In this document: positions 32,254 through 40,378 of the stretch, in pieces | Position numbering within the stretch: position 1 is the stretch's first letter | Layout of the letters: the number at the start of each line of letters is the position of its first letter | NCBI GenBank assembly: GCA_035762085.1 | Contig: DASTPT010000094.1 | Location: 39,508 to 103,507 of the forward strand | Reading direction: 5' to 3' | Length of the DNA: 64,000 nt | Source: HRBIN12 sp035762085 | GTDB lineage: Bacteria > Actinomycetota > UBA4738 > HRBIN12 | Translations under genes and position numbers: made by a program | The notes under the pieces: generated by a model | Seen by the model: only the letters and a program-made list of their open reading frames with translations | The model's database searches: none | What the model was told of the DNA's origin: nothing

Positions 32254-33448
32254 AGAACTTCCGACGAGACGGAGCGCGCAGCGACGAGCGCCGGCCGCCC
32301 CGGGAGCCCGAGAACACCACGCGCGGCGCAGAGATCTTCATCCCCTCCACGCGGAACTCGTCGTGCAGGTCCAGGCGTGCCGCCATGCGACTCACGTCGC
32401 CCTGCTGCTCGGCCGTCACGAGCGTGACGCCGATCCCGCTGCGACCGGCGCGTGCGGTCCGGCCGATCCGGTGGACGTACCCCTTGTCGTCCTCGGGCGG
32501 GTCGTAGTTCACGACGTGGCTGATGCGCTCGAGGTCCAGGCCGCGCGCGGCCACGTCCGTGGCGACGAGCACGTCCACCTTGCCGGTCTCGAACCGCTGC
32601 AGCGCCCGCTGCCGGGCCGGCTGCGTCATGTCCCCGTGCAGCGCCTCGACCCGGATGTCGTGCGCCTTCAGCCGGCGGACCAGTCGGTCGGCCCCGCGCT
32701 TGGTCCGTACGAACACCAGCGTCAGCTCCCGCTCCTTCGCGAGCAGCTCGACGAGCGCCTCGACCTTGCGCTTCGGGTCGACCGGGATGAACCGGTGGTC
32801 GATCTCCTCGACGGTCTTGGCATGCGACTCGACCTCATGCAGCACGGCGTCGCGCGTGTACGCGCGCGCGAGGTGCCCGACCGCCCCGTCGAGCGTGGCC
32901 GAGAAGAACATCGTCTGCCGGTCCTTCGGCAGCCGACGGACGATCCGATCCACCTGCGGCTGGAAGCCCATGTCGAGCATCCGGTCCGCCTCGTCGAGCA
33001 CCAGGATCCGCACGCCGCCCAGGCGCACGAGCCCGCGCTCGGCGACGTCCTCCAGGCGCCCCGGCGTCGCGATCAGCACGTCGGCGCGCGTGGCGCCCTT
33101 CGTCTGCTCGCGCAACTTCGTGCCGCCGTAGGCGACGCCGACGCGCAGGCCCTTGGCCTTCGCGACGTCCTGGAACTCGTCGGCCACCTGCTGCGCGAGC
33201 TCCCGGGTGGGGACGAGGATCAGCGCCGACGGCGTCTGACCGCCGGGGCGGATCCGCTCGACGATGGGGAGCGCGAACGCGAGGGTCTTGCCCGACCCGG
33301 TCTGCGAGCGCGCGAGCACGTCCTTGCCCTCGAGCACGTCGCGCATGACGAGACGCTGGATCTCGAAGGGCGCATCGATGCCGCGCCCCGCGAGCGTCGC
33401 AACGACGTCGCTGGACACGCCGAGGTCGTGGAACGACCGTGTGGTCAT
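32252..33448 (-). CDS. DEAD-box RNA helicase (RhlE/CshA-like)
   Basis: 398 residues from the ATG at 33448 (AAGGAG upstream). All core motifs are present: Q motif FEIQ, Walker A SQTGSGKT, PTRELAQQ, TPGR, DEAD in VLDEADRMLDMGF, SAT, and HRIGRTARAGR. A short basic tail (RRSSLRAPSRRKF) would help RNA binding. The role is RNA remodelling, for example ribosome assembly or cold adaptation. A 155-base gap upstream leaves room for a long 5' leader, as in cold-regulated helicase genes. Confidence 0.94.
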   Translation of the reverse strand: MTTRSFHDLGVSSDVVATLAGRGIDAPFEIQRLVMRDVLEGKDVLARSQTGSGKTLAFALPIVERIRPGGQTPSALILVPTRELAQQVADEFQDVAKAKGLRVGVAYGGTKLREQTKGATRADVLIATPGRLEDVAERGLVRLGGVRILVLDEADRMLDMGFQPQVDRIVRRLPKDRQTMFFSATLDGAVGHLARAYTRDAVLHEVESHAKTVEEIDHRFIPVDPKRKVEALVELLAKERELTLVFVRTKRGADRLVRRLKAHDIRVEALHGDMTQPARQRALQRFETGKVDVLVATDVAARGLDLERISHVVNYDPPEDDKGYVHRIGRTARAGRSGIGVTLVTAEQQGDVSRMAARLDLHDEFRVEGMKISAPRVVFSGSRGGRRSSLRAPSRRKF

Positions 33449-33603
33449 GTTCGACTCCTTCTGCTCCGAGGCACGAGCCGCGGTTCGGTTCGGGGAGGTC
33501 CTGCTCTGGCCCCGAGACCGCCTGAAGGAGGAACGAGGAAGCGAAACCTCACGGGACGACGACGCCGTCCTTGGGGTGCAGCCTACCAGGGTTCCGGCTG
33601 GCT

Positions 33604-34251
33604 CTAGCCGAGCACGACGATCGAGATCATCGCGAAGTGGCACGCGGCGGCGGCCACCATGAACGCGTGCCAGACCTCGTGGTAGCCGAAGACGGCCGGC
33701 GACGGATCGGGGCGACGGACCGCGAAGACGATCGCGCCGACCGTGTAGAGGAGGCCCCCCACGACCGTGAGCGCGAGCGCCGACACCGGCATCTCCCGCA
33801 GGAGCTGCGGGAGGGCGATGAGGGCCAGCCATCCCATCGCCATGTACAGGGTCGCCGTGAGGACGGTGAACCCATCGATCCGGATCAGCTTCAAGATGAT
33901 CCCCGCGGCGGCGGCCGCCCAGATGATCGAGAGGATGACGATCGTCCAGGGCCCGTGGAGGACGAGGAGCGCGATGGGCGTGTAGCTGCCGGCGATGAGG
34001 ACGAAGATCATCGAGTGATCCAGGCGCTTCATGCGTCGGAGCGCCGCCGGATCCCAGTTCCCCCGGTGGTACGCGGCGCTCGAGCCGAAGACCGCCACGA
34101 GACTGAGCGCATAGATGGCCGCCGCGATGCGGGGTGCCCAGCCATCGGCGAGCGCGACGAGCGCCGCACCTGCGGGGATCGAGACGAAGAACGCCACCTG
34201 GTGGATGCGACCGCGCCACCGTGGCTTCAGCGATGAGGGCGGACGACTCAT
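33604..34251 (-). CDS. Hemolysin III family membrane protein (PAQR/YqfA-like)
   Basis: 215 residues, seven helices. The conserved metal-site residues of the PAQR superfamily are visible: SSAAYHRG in helix 2, LDHSMIFVLIAGSYTP in helix 3, and YHEVWHAFM in the last helix. These suggest a zinc-dependent membrane hydrolase-like fold. The physiological role in bacteria is unclear. A TAGCAT box ends seven bases before its ATG, so it is probably leaderless. Confidence 0.9.
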   Translation of the reverse strand: MSRPPSSLKPRWRGRIHQVAFFVSIPAGAALVALADGWAPRIAAAIYALSLVAVFGSSAAYHRGNWDPAALRRMKRLDHSMIFVLIAGSYTPIALLVLHGPWTIVILSIIWAAAAAGIILKLIRIDGFTVLTATLYMAMGWLALIALPQLLREMPVSALALTVVGGLLYTVGAIVFAVRRPDPSPAVFGYHEVWHAFMVAAAACHFAMISIVVLG

Positions 34252-34258
34252 CGGATCG

Positions 34259-34264
34259 ATGCTA
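34259..34264 (-). promoter_or_regulatory. -10 box of a leaderless promoter
   Basis: On the minus strand TAGCAT ends seven bases before the ATG of the hemolysin III gene. Confidence 0.45.
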
Positions 34265-34285
34265 CCGGAGGTGCGGCTCGTGAGG

Positions 34286-36136
34286 CTACGAGGCGCGCTC
34301 GGCGCGCAGCGCGAGCTCGCCCTCGAGGCGGGCCCGGATCTGGTCGGCCGAGATACCGGCCCACTCCCGGAGCTCCTGCGGCGTGCCCGAGCCCGGCATC
34401 GCCCCGACCCCGAGCCGGACGACCCTGCCGGACAGCGCCGCCGCGTGGGCGAGCGCCGAGAGCACGGCCTCGCCGAGCCCGCCCTCGAGCCAGTGGTCCT
34501 CCACGACGACGAGCAGCCCGGTCTCGTCCATCGCGCGGACCAGCGTGTCCACGTCGATCGGCTTCACGGAGTAGGCGTCGATCACCCGGACCGGGTGACC
34601 GGCCGCCCCGAGCGCGTCGGCGGCCTCGATCGCCTCGAACACCGTCACGCCGGCCGCGACGATCGTCGCCTCGTCGCCGGCGTCCGACCGGAGCACCTTG
34701 CTGCCGCCGATGTCGAACGGCTCGTCGGCGCCGTACAGGCGTGGCGTCTTCTCACGGGTGGTTCGGATGTACGAGATCCCGTGCACGTCCGCCATCGCCG
34801 CCGTCAGCCGGGCGGTCGAGTTCCCGTCCGATGGGTAGAGCACCGTGGAGCCGTGCACCCCCCGCATCATCGCCAGGTCCTCGAGCGCCATCTGCGACGG
34901 GCCGTCCTCACCGATCGAGACCCCGGCGTGCGAGCCACACAGACGCAGGGTCGCCCGGCTCACGGCCGCCATCCGCACGAAGTCGTACGCGCGCGTCAGG
35001 AACGCGCCGAACGTGGCCGCGAACACCGTCTTGCCGAGCGCCTGGAGACCCACCGCGACGCCGGCCATGCACTGCTCGGCGATGTAGAGCTCGACGAACC
35101 GGTCGGGCGCCACCGTCTGGAAGTCCTCCGTGTACGTGGAGTTCGACACCTCGCCGTCCAACACGACGACGCCGGGACGCGCGGCCAGCGAGGCCAGCGT
35201 CTCGCCGAACGCCTTGCGCGTCGCGACGCCGTCCTCGTACGCGGGGAGGGCGATCTCGGCGGAGGCGGCGGACGGCGGGTTCCACGGCTCGGGCGAGGGT
35301 GGGGTGATCGTCAGCGAGCGCTCGCCGCCGAGCTCGGCGATCGCGGCCTCGGCCTGCTCGGCCGAGAGCGGCTTGCCGTGCCAGCCCTCCTCATCCTGGA
35401 GGAACGAGACGCCGTTGCCCTTGTGGGTCCGGGCGACGACCAGGGTCGGGCGGTCCGCCGCCTCGGCCTCCCGGTACGCCTGGTCGATCGCGGCGACGTC
35501 GTGGCCGTCGACCTCGAGCGCGTTCCAGCCGAACGCCCCGGCGCGAGCCGCGTAGGCGGCGCCGTCCCACTCCAGCATCGTCGGGCCGCGCTGACCCAGC
35601 CGGTTCATGTCCAGGATCGCGATGAGGTTGTCCACACCGTGGTGCGAGGCGTTGGCCATCGCCTCCCACACCGAGCCCTCGGTCATCTCGGAGTCGCCCA
35701 GCAGGACCCACGCGCGCGCTGAGTTCCCGTCCAGGCGCATCGCGAGCGCCATCCCGAGCCCGATCGGCAGCCCCTGGCCGAGCGACCCGGTCGCGACGTC
35801 GATGTACGGCATGTCGGGCAGCGGCACCGGGTGCCCCTGGACCGGGCTGCCCATCTTCCGGAAGGACATCAGCGTCGCGTCGTCGATGGCCCCGATGGCT
35901 TTCAGCGCGGCGAACATCAGCGGCGAGGCGTGCCCCTTCGACAGGACGAACCGGTCGTTCGCCAACGCCTTCGGGTCCTCGACGTCGAAGCGGAGGTGGT
36001 CGGCGTACAGGACCGCGAGCAGGTGCGCGGCCGACATCGACGACGTCGGGTGCCCGGAGCCGGCGGCGGTCGAGGCGCGGATCCCGTCCACGCAGAACTG
36101 CGCGGCCAGCTCGTTCCACATCGCGACCCGATCCAT
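34286..36136 (-). CDS. tkt: Transketolase (short, animal-like type)
   Basis: 616 residues. Both halves of a split transketolase are fused: N-terminal TPP pyrophosphate domain (SKGHASPLMFAAL, GDSEMTEGSVWEAMANA, then DMNRLGQRGPT) and C-terminal pyrimidine domain (YIAEQCMAGVAVGLQ, GSHAGVSIGEDGPSQMALED). The length and the GEDGPSQM loop resemble the roughly 620-residue animal and archaeal-like enzymes rather than the 660-residue bacterial type. It moves two-carbon units in the pentose phosphate pathway. AAAGGA precedes the ATG. Confidence 0.92.
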   Translation of the reverse strand: MDRVAMWNELAAQFCVDGIRASTAAGSGHPTSSMSAAHLLAVLYADHLRFDVEDPKALANDRFVLSKGHASPLMFAALKAIGAIDDATLMSFRKMGSPVQGHPVPLPDMPYIDVATGSLGQGLPIGLGMALAMRLDGNSARAWVLLGDSEMTEGSVWEAMANASHHGVDNLIAILDMNRLGQRGPTMLEWDGAAYAARAGAFGWNALEVDGHDVAAIDQAYREAEAADRPTLVVARTHKGNGVSFLQDEEGWHGKPLSAEQAEAAIAELGGERSLTITPPSPEPWNPPSAASAEIALPAYEDGVATRKAFGETLASLAARPGVVVLDGEVSNSTYTEDFQTVAPDRFVELYIAEQCMAGVAVGLQALGKTVFAATFGAFLTRAYDFVRMAAVSRATLRLCGSHAGVSIGEDGPSQMALEDLAMMRGVHGSTVLYPSDGNSTARLTAAMADVHGISYIRTTREKTPRLYGADEPFDIGGSKVLRSDAGDEATIVAAGVTVFEAIEAADALGAAGHPVRVIDAYSVKPIDVDTLVRAMDETGLLVVVEDHWLEGGLGEAVLSALAHAAALSGRVVRLGVGAMPGSGTPQELREWAGISADQIRARLEGELALRAERAS

Positions 36137-36208
36137 CCGGCGTCCTTTCTCCCGTGCGGCCTCCCGAGCTTACGGGAACCCGCCCCATGCCACGGAGGCG
36201 GCCGCTGG

Positions 36209-36214
36209 TACCCT
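36209..36214 (+). promoter_or_regulatory. -10 box of a leaderless promoter
   Basis: TACCCT ends seven bases before the ATG at 36222; no Shine-Dalgarno is visible. Confidence 0.4.
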
Positions 36215-36221
36215 TCTCCGC

Positions 36222-36515
36222 ATGGCCGACTACCGGGAGGTCCGCGTCGAGCGCCTGTACCTGAAGGTGCCGAACACCGACAAGCTGCGCAAGGGCGCCG
36301 CGGGACGTCATCGACACCTCCTCGCGGACGGCTGGCGCGAGACCGAGCGCTCGCAGGAGGTCGACCACGTCCGCGTGCGGTACGAGCGCACCGGCCATCC
36401 CCCGTTGAAAGGACGGCTCCCACGGCCGGAGAAGGAGCAGTTCCGGTTCGACCGCCGCCCGCGCGGGGGCCGGGACGGCGGACGCGGCGGCGGCCGCGGC
36501 GGCCCGCGGCGCTGA
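36222..36515 (+). CDS. Small basic hypothetical protein with RGG-like tail
   Basis: 97 residues. The N-terminal half (YREVRVERLYLKVPNTDKL, then GWRETERSQEVDHVRVRYER) is a strand/helix mix with many Arg and Glu. The last 25 residues are Arg-Gly repeats (RGGRDGGRGGGRGG) like RNA-binding tails. I recognise no family. A possible weak hairpin (GACGA/TCGTC, 36533-36546) followed by CCTTTCT lies after it. Confidence 0.6.
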   Translation: MADYREVRVERLYLKVPNTDKLRKGAAGRHRHLLADGWRETERSQEVDHVRVRYERTGHPPLKGRLPRPEKEQFRFDRRPRGGRDGGRGGGRGGPRR

Positions 36516-36583
36516 CGCTCCCCAACCGGCGAGACGAGCGTTCGTCGGCCTTTCTGCCGAACATCCTTCGGCTCTCCACTCGT

Positions 36584-36610
36584 TTGTCCGGATGGACCGC
36601 GGGGTACACT
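36584..36610 (+). promoter_or_regulatory. Promoter of the KamA-family gene
   Basis: TTGTCC at 36584-36589 and TACACT at 36605-36610 are 15 bases apart (16 if TTTGTC is used), 61 bases before the ATG, which has GGGGGTCC upstream. This leaves a 5' leader of about 55 bases. Confidence 0.45.
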
Positions 36611-36671
36611 ATGGTCTTGGCATATCGGTTCGGGCGCCGGGCCTGCGGCGCGACCACGTAGGGGGTCCGCG

Positions 36672-38108
36672 ATGAGCGACGAGACCAAGGGCACCACCCG
36701 CGGGACGCAGCCGTCGAAGGTCCGGCCGAAGCGGCAGCCGGGCAAGGCGCACGCGTCCGAGCAGCCGTTCGAGTACCCGCTGAAGCGCGAGTTCGTCGAG
36801 CCGGACTGGACGCGACTGCCGGGCTACCGCGAGGTCACGCGCGAGCAGTGGGAGTCCGCCCAGTGGCAGCGCGCGCACACGATCAAGAACCTCGTCGAGT
36901 TCAAGCGCGCCCTCGGCGACCAGCTCCCGGACGACCTGTACGCGGACATCGAGCGCGACCAGCAGGAGCGCGCGACGATGTCGATGCTGATCCCGCCGCA
37001 GATGGTGAACACGATGGACACGGCCGATCTGTGGCACGACCCGGTCCGCCGCTACATGGCGCCGGCGCTGAGCGACCGCGACACCGAGTTCCCGAGCCAC
37101 CCGATGGCCTCGCGCGACTCGTTGCACGAGGCCGACATGTGGGCGGTCGAGGGCCTGACGCACCGATACCCGACGAAGGTGCTCGCCGAGATGATCCCGA
37201 CGTGCCCCCAGTACTGCGGCCACTGCACCCGGATGGACCTCGTCGGCAACGACACGCTCCAGGTCCTGAAGTACAAGTTCGAGATGAAGCAGCAGGAGCG
37301 CTGGGGGGCGATGCTCGACTACCTGCGGCGCACGCCGTCGGTCCGCGACGTCGTGGTCTCGGGCGGCGACGTGGCGAACGTGCCGGTCGCCCGGCTCCGC
37401 GACTGGCTGTTCGAGCTCTTCGAGATCCCGAACATCCGCGACGTGCGACTGGCTACCAAGGGGCTCATGGGGCTCCCGCAGCACTTCCTGCAGGACGAGG
37501 TCCTCGAGGGCTACGAGGCGATCGCGAAGCGCGCGCACGAGCGCGGCGTCGAGGTCGCGGTGCACACGCACGTGAACAGCGCGCAGCAGGTCACCCCGCT
37601 GTTCGGGAAGGCCGTGCGGAACCTGCTCGACATGGGCTACCGCGACGTCCGGAACCAGGGCGTGCTGCTCCGGGGCGTGAACACCACCCCGCAGCAGCTC
37701 CTCGAGCTCTGCTTCATGCTGATCGACCACGCGAAGGTGATCCCGTACTACTTCTATCAGTGCGACATGATCCCGAACGCCGAGCACTGGCGGACCGCGA
37801 TCTGGGAGACGCAGGACCTGCAGATGGCGATCATGGGATACCTCCCGGGGTTCGCGACGCCGCGGTTCGTGTGCGACGTCGCGTTCGTCGGCAAGCGGTG
37901 GGTGCACATGACCAGCAACTACGATCGCGTGAAGGGCATCACGTACTGGCGGAAGAACTACCGGACCGGCATCGAGTACGACGACCCCGAGGCGCTCACC
38001 CGCGAGTATCCGTACTTCGACCCGGTGTACACGTTGCCCGAAGAGGGTCAGGAGTACTGGCGCGAGCAGATGCGCACGCAGGGCGCCCTCGAGCTCCAGC
38101 CCGTCTGA
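36672..38108 (+). CDS. kamA: KamA-family radical SAM aminomutase (lysine 2,3-aminomutase homologue)
   Basis: 478 residues. The radical SAM cluster motif CPQYCGHC has Cys178, Cys182 and Cys185. SGGD (229-233) is the SAM-binding motif of KamA enzymes. Residues matching the known lysine enzyme are kept: Arg187 (in HCTR) for the carboxylate, Asp365 (YQCD) and Asp402 for the substrate side amine, and Lys408 for PLP. However, the usual RHCTRRR and PGGGGK segments are altered (GHCTRMD, AFVGKRW), so lysine is plausible but not certain. It is followed seven bases later by a nitrilase-fold enzyme. Confidence 0.85.
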   Translation: MSDETKGTTRGTQPSKVRPKRQPGKAHASEQPFEYPLKREFVEPDWTRLPGYREVTREQWESAQWQRAHTIKNLVEFKRALGDQLPDDLYADIERDQQERATMSMLIPPQMVNTMDTADLWHDPVRRYMAPALSDRDTEFPSHPMASRDSLHEADMWAVEGLTHRYPTKVLAEMIPTCPQYCGHCTRMDLVGNDTLQVLKYKFEMKQQERWGAMLDYLRRTPSVRDVVVSGGDVANVPVARLRDWLFELFEIPNIRDVRLATKGLMGLPQHFLQDEVLEGYEAIAKRAHERGVEVAVHTHVNSAQQVTPLFGKAVRNLLDMGYRDVRNQGVLLRGVNTTPQQLLELCFMLIDHAKVIPYYFYQCDMIPNAEHWRTAIWETQDLQMAIMGYLPGFATPRFVCDVAFVGKRWVHMTSNYDRVKGITYWRKNYRTGIEYDDPEALTREYPYFDPVYTLPEEGQEYWREQMRTQGALELQPV

Positions 38109-38115
38109 CCGCCTG

Positions 38116-38991
38116 ATGGTCGCGGTGGCGCGACGTCCCGGACCGCGAGCGCTCACGGTGCTCTCGGCGCAGGCGGCGCCGGTCCCGTGGGATGCGCCCG
38201 CGTCCCTCGACAAGCTCGAACGGCTGGTCCGCACGTACCGGCGTGCCCTGCCCCACGTGGACCTGTATCTGTTCCCCGAGCTGTTCGTGACGGGTGAGGA
38301 CCCGTGGACGCGCGGCCCCGCCGAGTACCTGGAGACGGTCGCCGAGCCCGTCCCCGGACCGCTCACCGAGCGACTGGCCGCCGTGGCGCGGCGGACCCGC
38401 CGCTGGTTGTCCCCGGGGTCGATCGCGGAGCGCGTCGGGCCGAGGGTCTACAACACCGCGCTCCTGTTCGATCCGGCCGGCGAGCTCGTGCTGCGGTACC
38501 GGAAGGTCTTCCCGTGGGTGCCGTTCGAGGAGGTCGAGCGTGGCACGGAGGCACCTCCGGTGATCCGCGTCCCGGGCGTCGGCCGTCTCGGCGTGCTGAT
38601 CTGTTACGACGGGTGGTTCCCGGAGATGGCGCGGGGTCTGGCCTTCCGGGGCGCCGAGGCGATCCTGCACCCCACCCTCACGACGACCGCGGACCGTGAG
38701 CAGGAACTGGTGCTCGCGCGGGCGAACGCCATCGCGAACCAGTGCTACGTCCTCAACGTGAACGCCGTGCCGAGCGTCGGCGGAGGACGCTCGATCGGCG
38801 TGGACCCGCACGGGCGCGTGCTGTTCGAGCTCGGAACGGAGGAGGGGTTCGCCGTCGAGACGCTCCACCTCGACGTGGTCCGGGACGCCCGCGAGCGCGG
38901 CACGCGCGGCATGAACCGCGTCCTGGAGCACGCGCGGAACGCGCCGCCCGCCGTCTTCCGGGCCGCTCGACCGCCGCGCGAGGCGCGCTGA
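38116..38991 (+). CDS. Carbon-nitrogen hydrolase (nitrilase superfamily)
   Basis: 291 residues. The catalytic triad is clear: Glu55 in YLFPELFVTG, Lys130 in RYRKVFPW, and Cys163 in LICYDGWFPE. The branch of aliphatic amidases and N-carbamoylases has this pattern. It would hydrolyse an amide or carbamoyl group in the cytoplasm. Immediate linkage to the KamA homologue suggests both act on the same amino-acid-derived metabolite (inference). Confidence 0.9.
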   Translation: MVAVARRPGPRALTVLSAQAAPVPWDAPASLDKLERLVRTYRRALPHVDLYLFPELFVTGEDPWTRGPAEYLETVAEPVPGPLTERLAAVARRTRRWLSPGSIAERVGPRVYNTALLFDPAGELVLRYRKVFPWVPFEEVERGTEAPPVIRVPGVGRLGVLICYDGWFPEMARGLAFRGAEAILHPTLTTTADREQELVLARANAIANQCYVLNVNAVPSVGGGRSIGVDPHGRVLFELGTEEGFAVETLHLDVVRDARERGTRGMNRVLEHARNAPPAVFRAARPPREAR

Positions 38992-39016
38992 GGGCGTCGA
39001 ACCGCTCCGGCTCCGG

Positions 39017-39022
39017 TACGGT
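39017..39022 (+). promoter_or_regulatory. -10 box of a near-leaderless promoter
   Basis: TACGGT ends nine bases before the GTG at 39032. Confidence 0.4.
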
Positions 39023-39031
39023 GTCGGGACC

Positions 39032-40372
39032 GTGCGACTCCTCCGCGTGACGGCCGCACTCGTCGTGGTCACGGCGCTCGTGGCCCTGGCCTGCGGTGAC
39101 GATGCGCCGGGGTGGGACCCCGTCCCGCCGGCCGACCTGGGGACCGCGCCCGAGCCCTTCGACGCCGCGTCGCTCGAGACCGCCACCCCGATCAAGCACG
39201 TGGTGTTCCTCATCAAGGAGAACCGGACCTTCGACAACATGTTCGGTCGGTTCCCGGGCGCGAACGGCGTGACCGTCGGCATGGACGAGGGCGAGCCGCG
39301 GCCGCTGATGCCCGGCCCGGACCGCCTGGAGGAGGACATCAAGCACTGCTACCGGTGCGCCCTGGATGCTTGGAACGAGGGGAAGATGGACGGCTTCGCG
39401 ACGATCAGCGAGGCGGCCGACCGCTACGCCTACACGCAGCTACAGCCGGGCGACCTGCCGAACTACTGGCGGTGGGCGCAGGAGTACGTGCTCGGCGACA
39501 ACTTCTTCGCGAGCGCCCACGGACCGTCGTTCCCCAACCACCTCTACACGATCGCGGCCCAATCGGGCGGAACGCACGACAACCCCACCATCCCGCTCGA
39601 CCTGCTCCGCGAACACCACCGCGAGACCGGCCTGTTCAAGGCCTGGGGGTGTGACTCGCTCCCGGAGGCCTTCGTGCCGGTGGAAGACCGCGAGGGCAAC
39701 GTAAAGAACGTCCCGCCGTGCTTCGACTTCCTCACCGAGGCGGATCTGCTGATGGAGGCGGGCATCCCGTGGGCGTACTACTCGGCGACAAACATGCAGA
39801 ACGGCTACCTGTGGTCCGCGTTCGACGCGATCCGCCACATCCGCGAGGACGAGGAGCTCTGGCAGTCGCACGTGTTCCCCGTCGACGACGTCGTCGAGCA
39901 CATTCGCGACGACCTCCTGCCGCCCGTCACGTGGATCACCCCGCGGTTCGAGCTCTCGGAGCATCCCGAGTACAGCTTCTGTCACGGCGAGAACTGGACC
40001 ACCCAGGTCGTCAACGCGATCATGGAGAGCCCCATGTGGGAGGACACCGCGATCTTCATCACCTGGGACGACTACGGGGGGTTCTACGACCACGTGCCGC
40101 CGCCGCAGGTCGACGGGTTCGGCTTCGGGATCCGTGTCCCGCTCCTGGTGATCAGCCCGTACGCGAGGGATGGCTTCGTCACGAACGAGCTCGGCGAATT
40201 CTCGAGCGTGCTCCGGTTCATGGAGGACAACTGGGGGCTCACGCAGCTCACGCATCGGGATCGCGACGCGACCCCGCTGATGTCGTCGTTCGACTTCGCG
40301 CAGGGCGCCAGGCCGCCGGCCCCCCTCCCGCCGCGGACCGACTGCGTGGGCGAGGCGTTCCCCGACGACTGA
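39032..40372 (+). CDS. Secreted phosphoesterase (phospholipase C / acid phosphatase AcpA superfamily), copy 1
   Basis: 446 residues, GTG start. Signal peptide with possible lipobox LALAC near residue 21. The phosphoesterase core begins at HVVFLIKENRTFDNMFGRF, where the Glu-Asn and nearby Thr are the metal and nucleophile region, and continues with SFPNHLYTIAAQSGG, FITWDDYGGFYDHVPPP, and VPLLVISPYARDGF. A cysteine pair in HCYRCALDAWNEGKMDG is shared with the paralogue on the opposite strand. It probably releases phosphate or phosphorylated headgroups outside the cell. It converges with copy 2, six bases away. Confidence 0.88.
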   Translation: MRLLRVTAALVVVTALVALACGDDAPGWDPVPPADLGTAPEPFDAASLETATPIKHVVFLIKENRTFDNMFGRFPGANGVTVGMDEGEPRPLMPGPDRLEEDIKHCYRCALDAWNEGKMDGFATISEAADRYAYTQLQPGDLPNYWRWAQEYVLGDNFFASAHGPSFPNHLYTIAAQSGGTHDNPTIPLDLLREHHRETGLFKAWGCDSLPEAFVPVEDREGNVKNVPPCFDFLTEADLLMEAGIPWAYYSATNMQNGYLWSAFDAIRHIREDEELWQSHVFPVDDVVEHIRDDLLPPVTWITPRFELSEHPEYSFCHGENWTTQVVNAIMESPMWEDTAIFITWDDYGGFYDHVPPPQVDGFGFGIRVPLLVISPYARDGFVTNELGEFSSVLRFMEDNWGLTQLTHRDRDATPLMSSFDFAQGARPPAPLPPRTDCVGEAFPDD

Positions 40373-40378
40373 CGCGGA

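Noticed and set aside
36533..36556. Weak hairpin with CCTTTCT after the small basic protein gene
   Set aside because: The five-base stem and mixed tail are too weak to list as a terminator; mentioned only in the gene entry.
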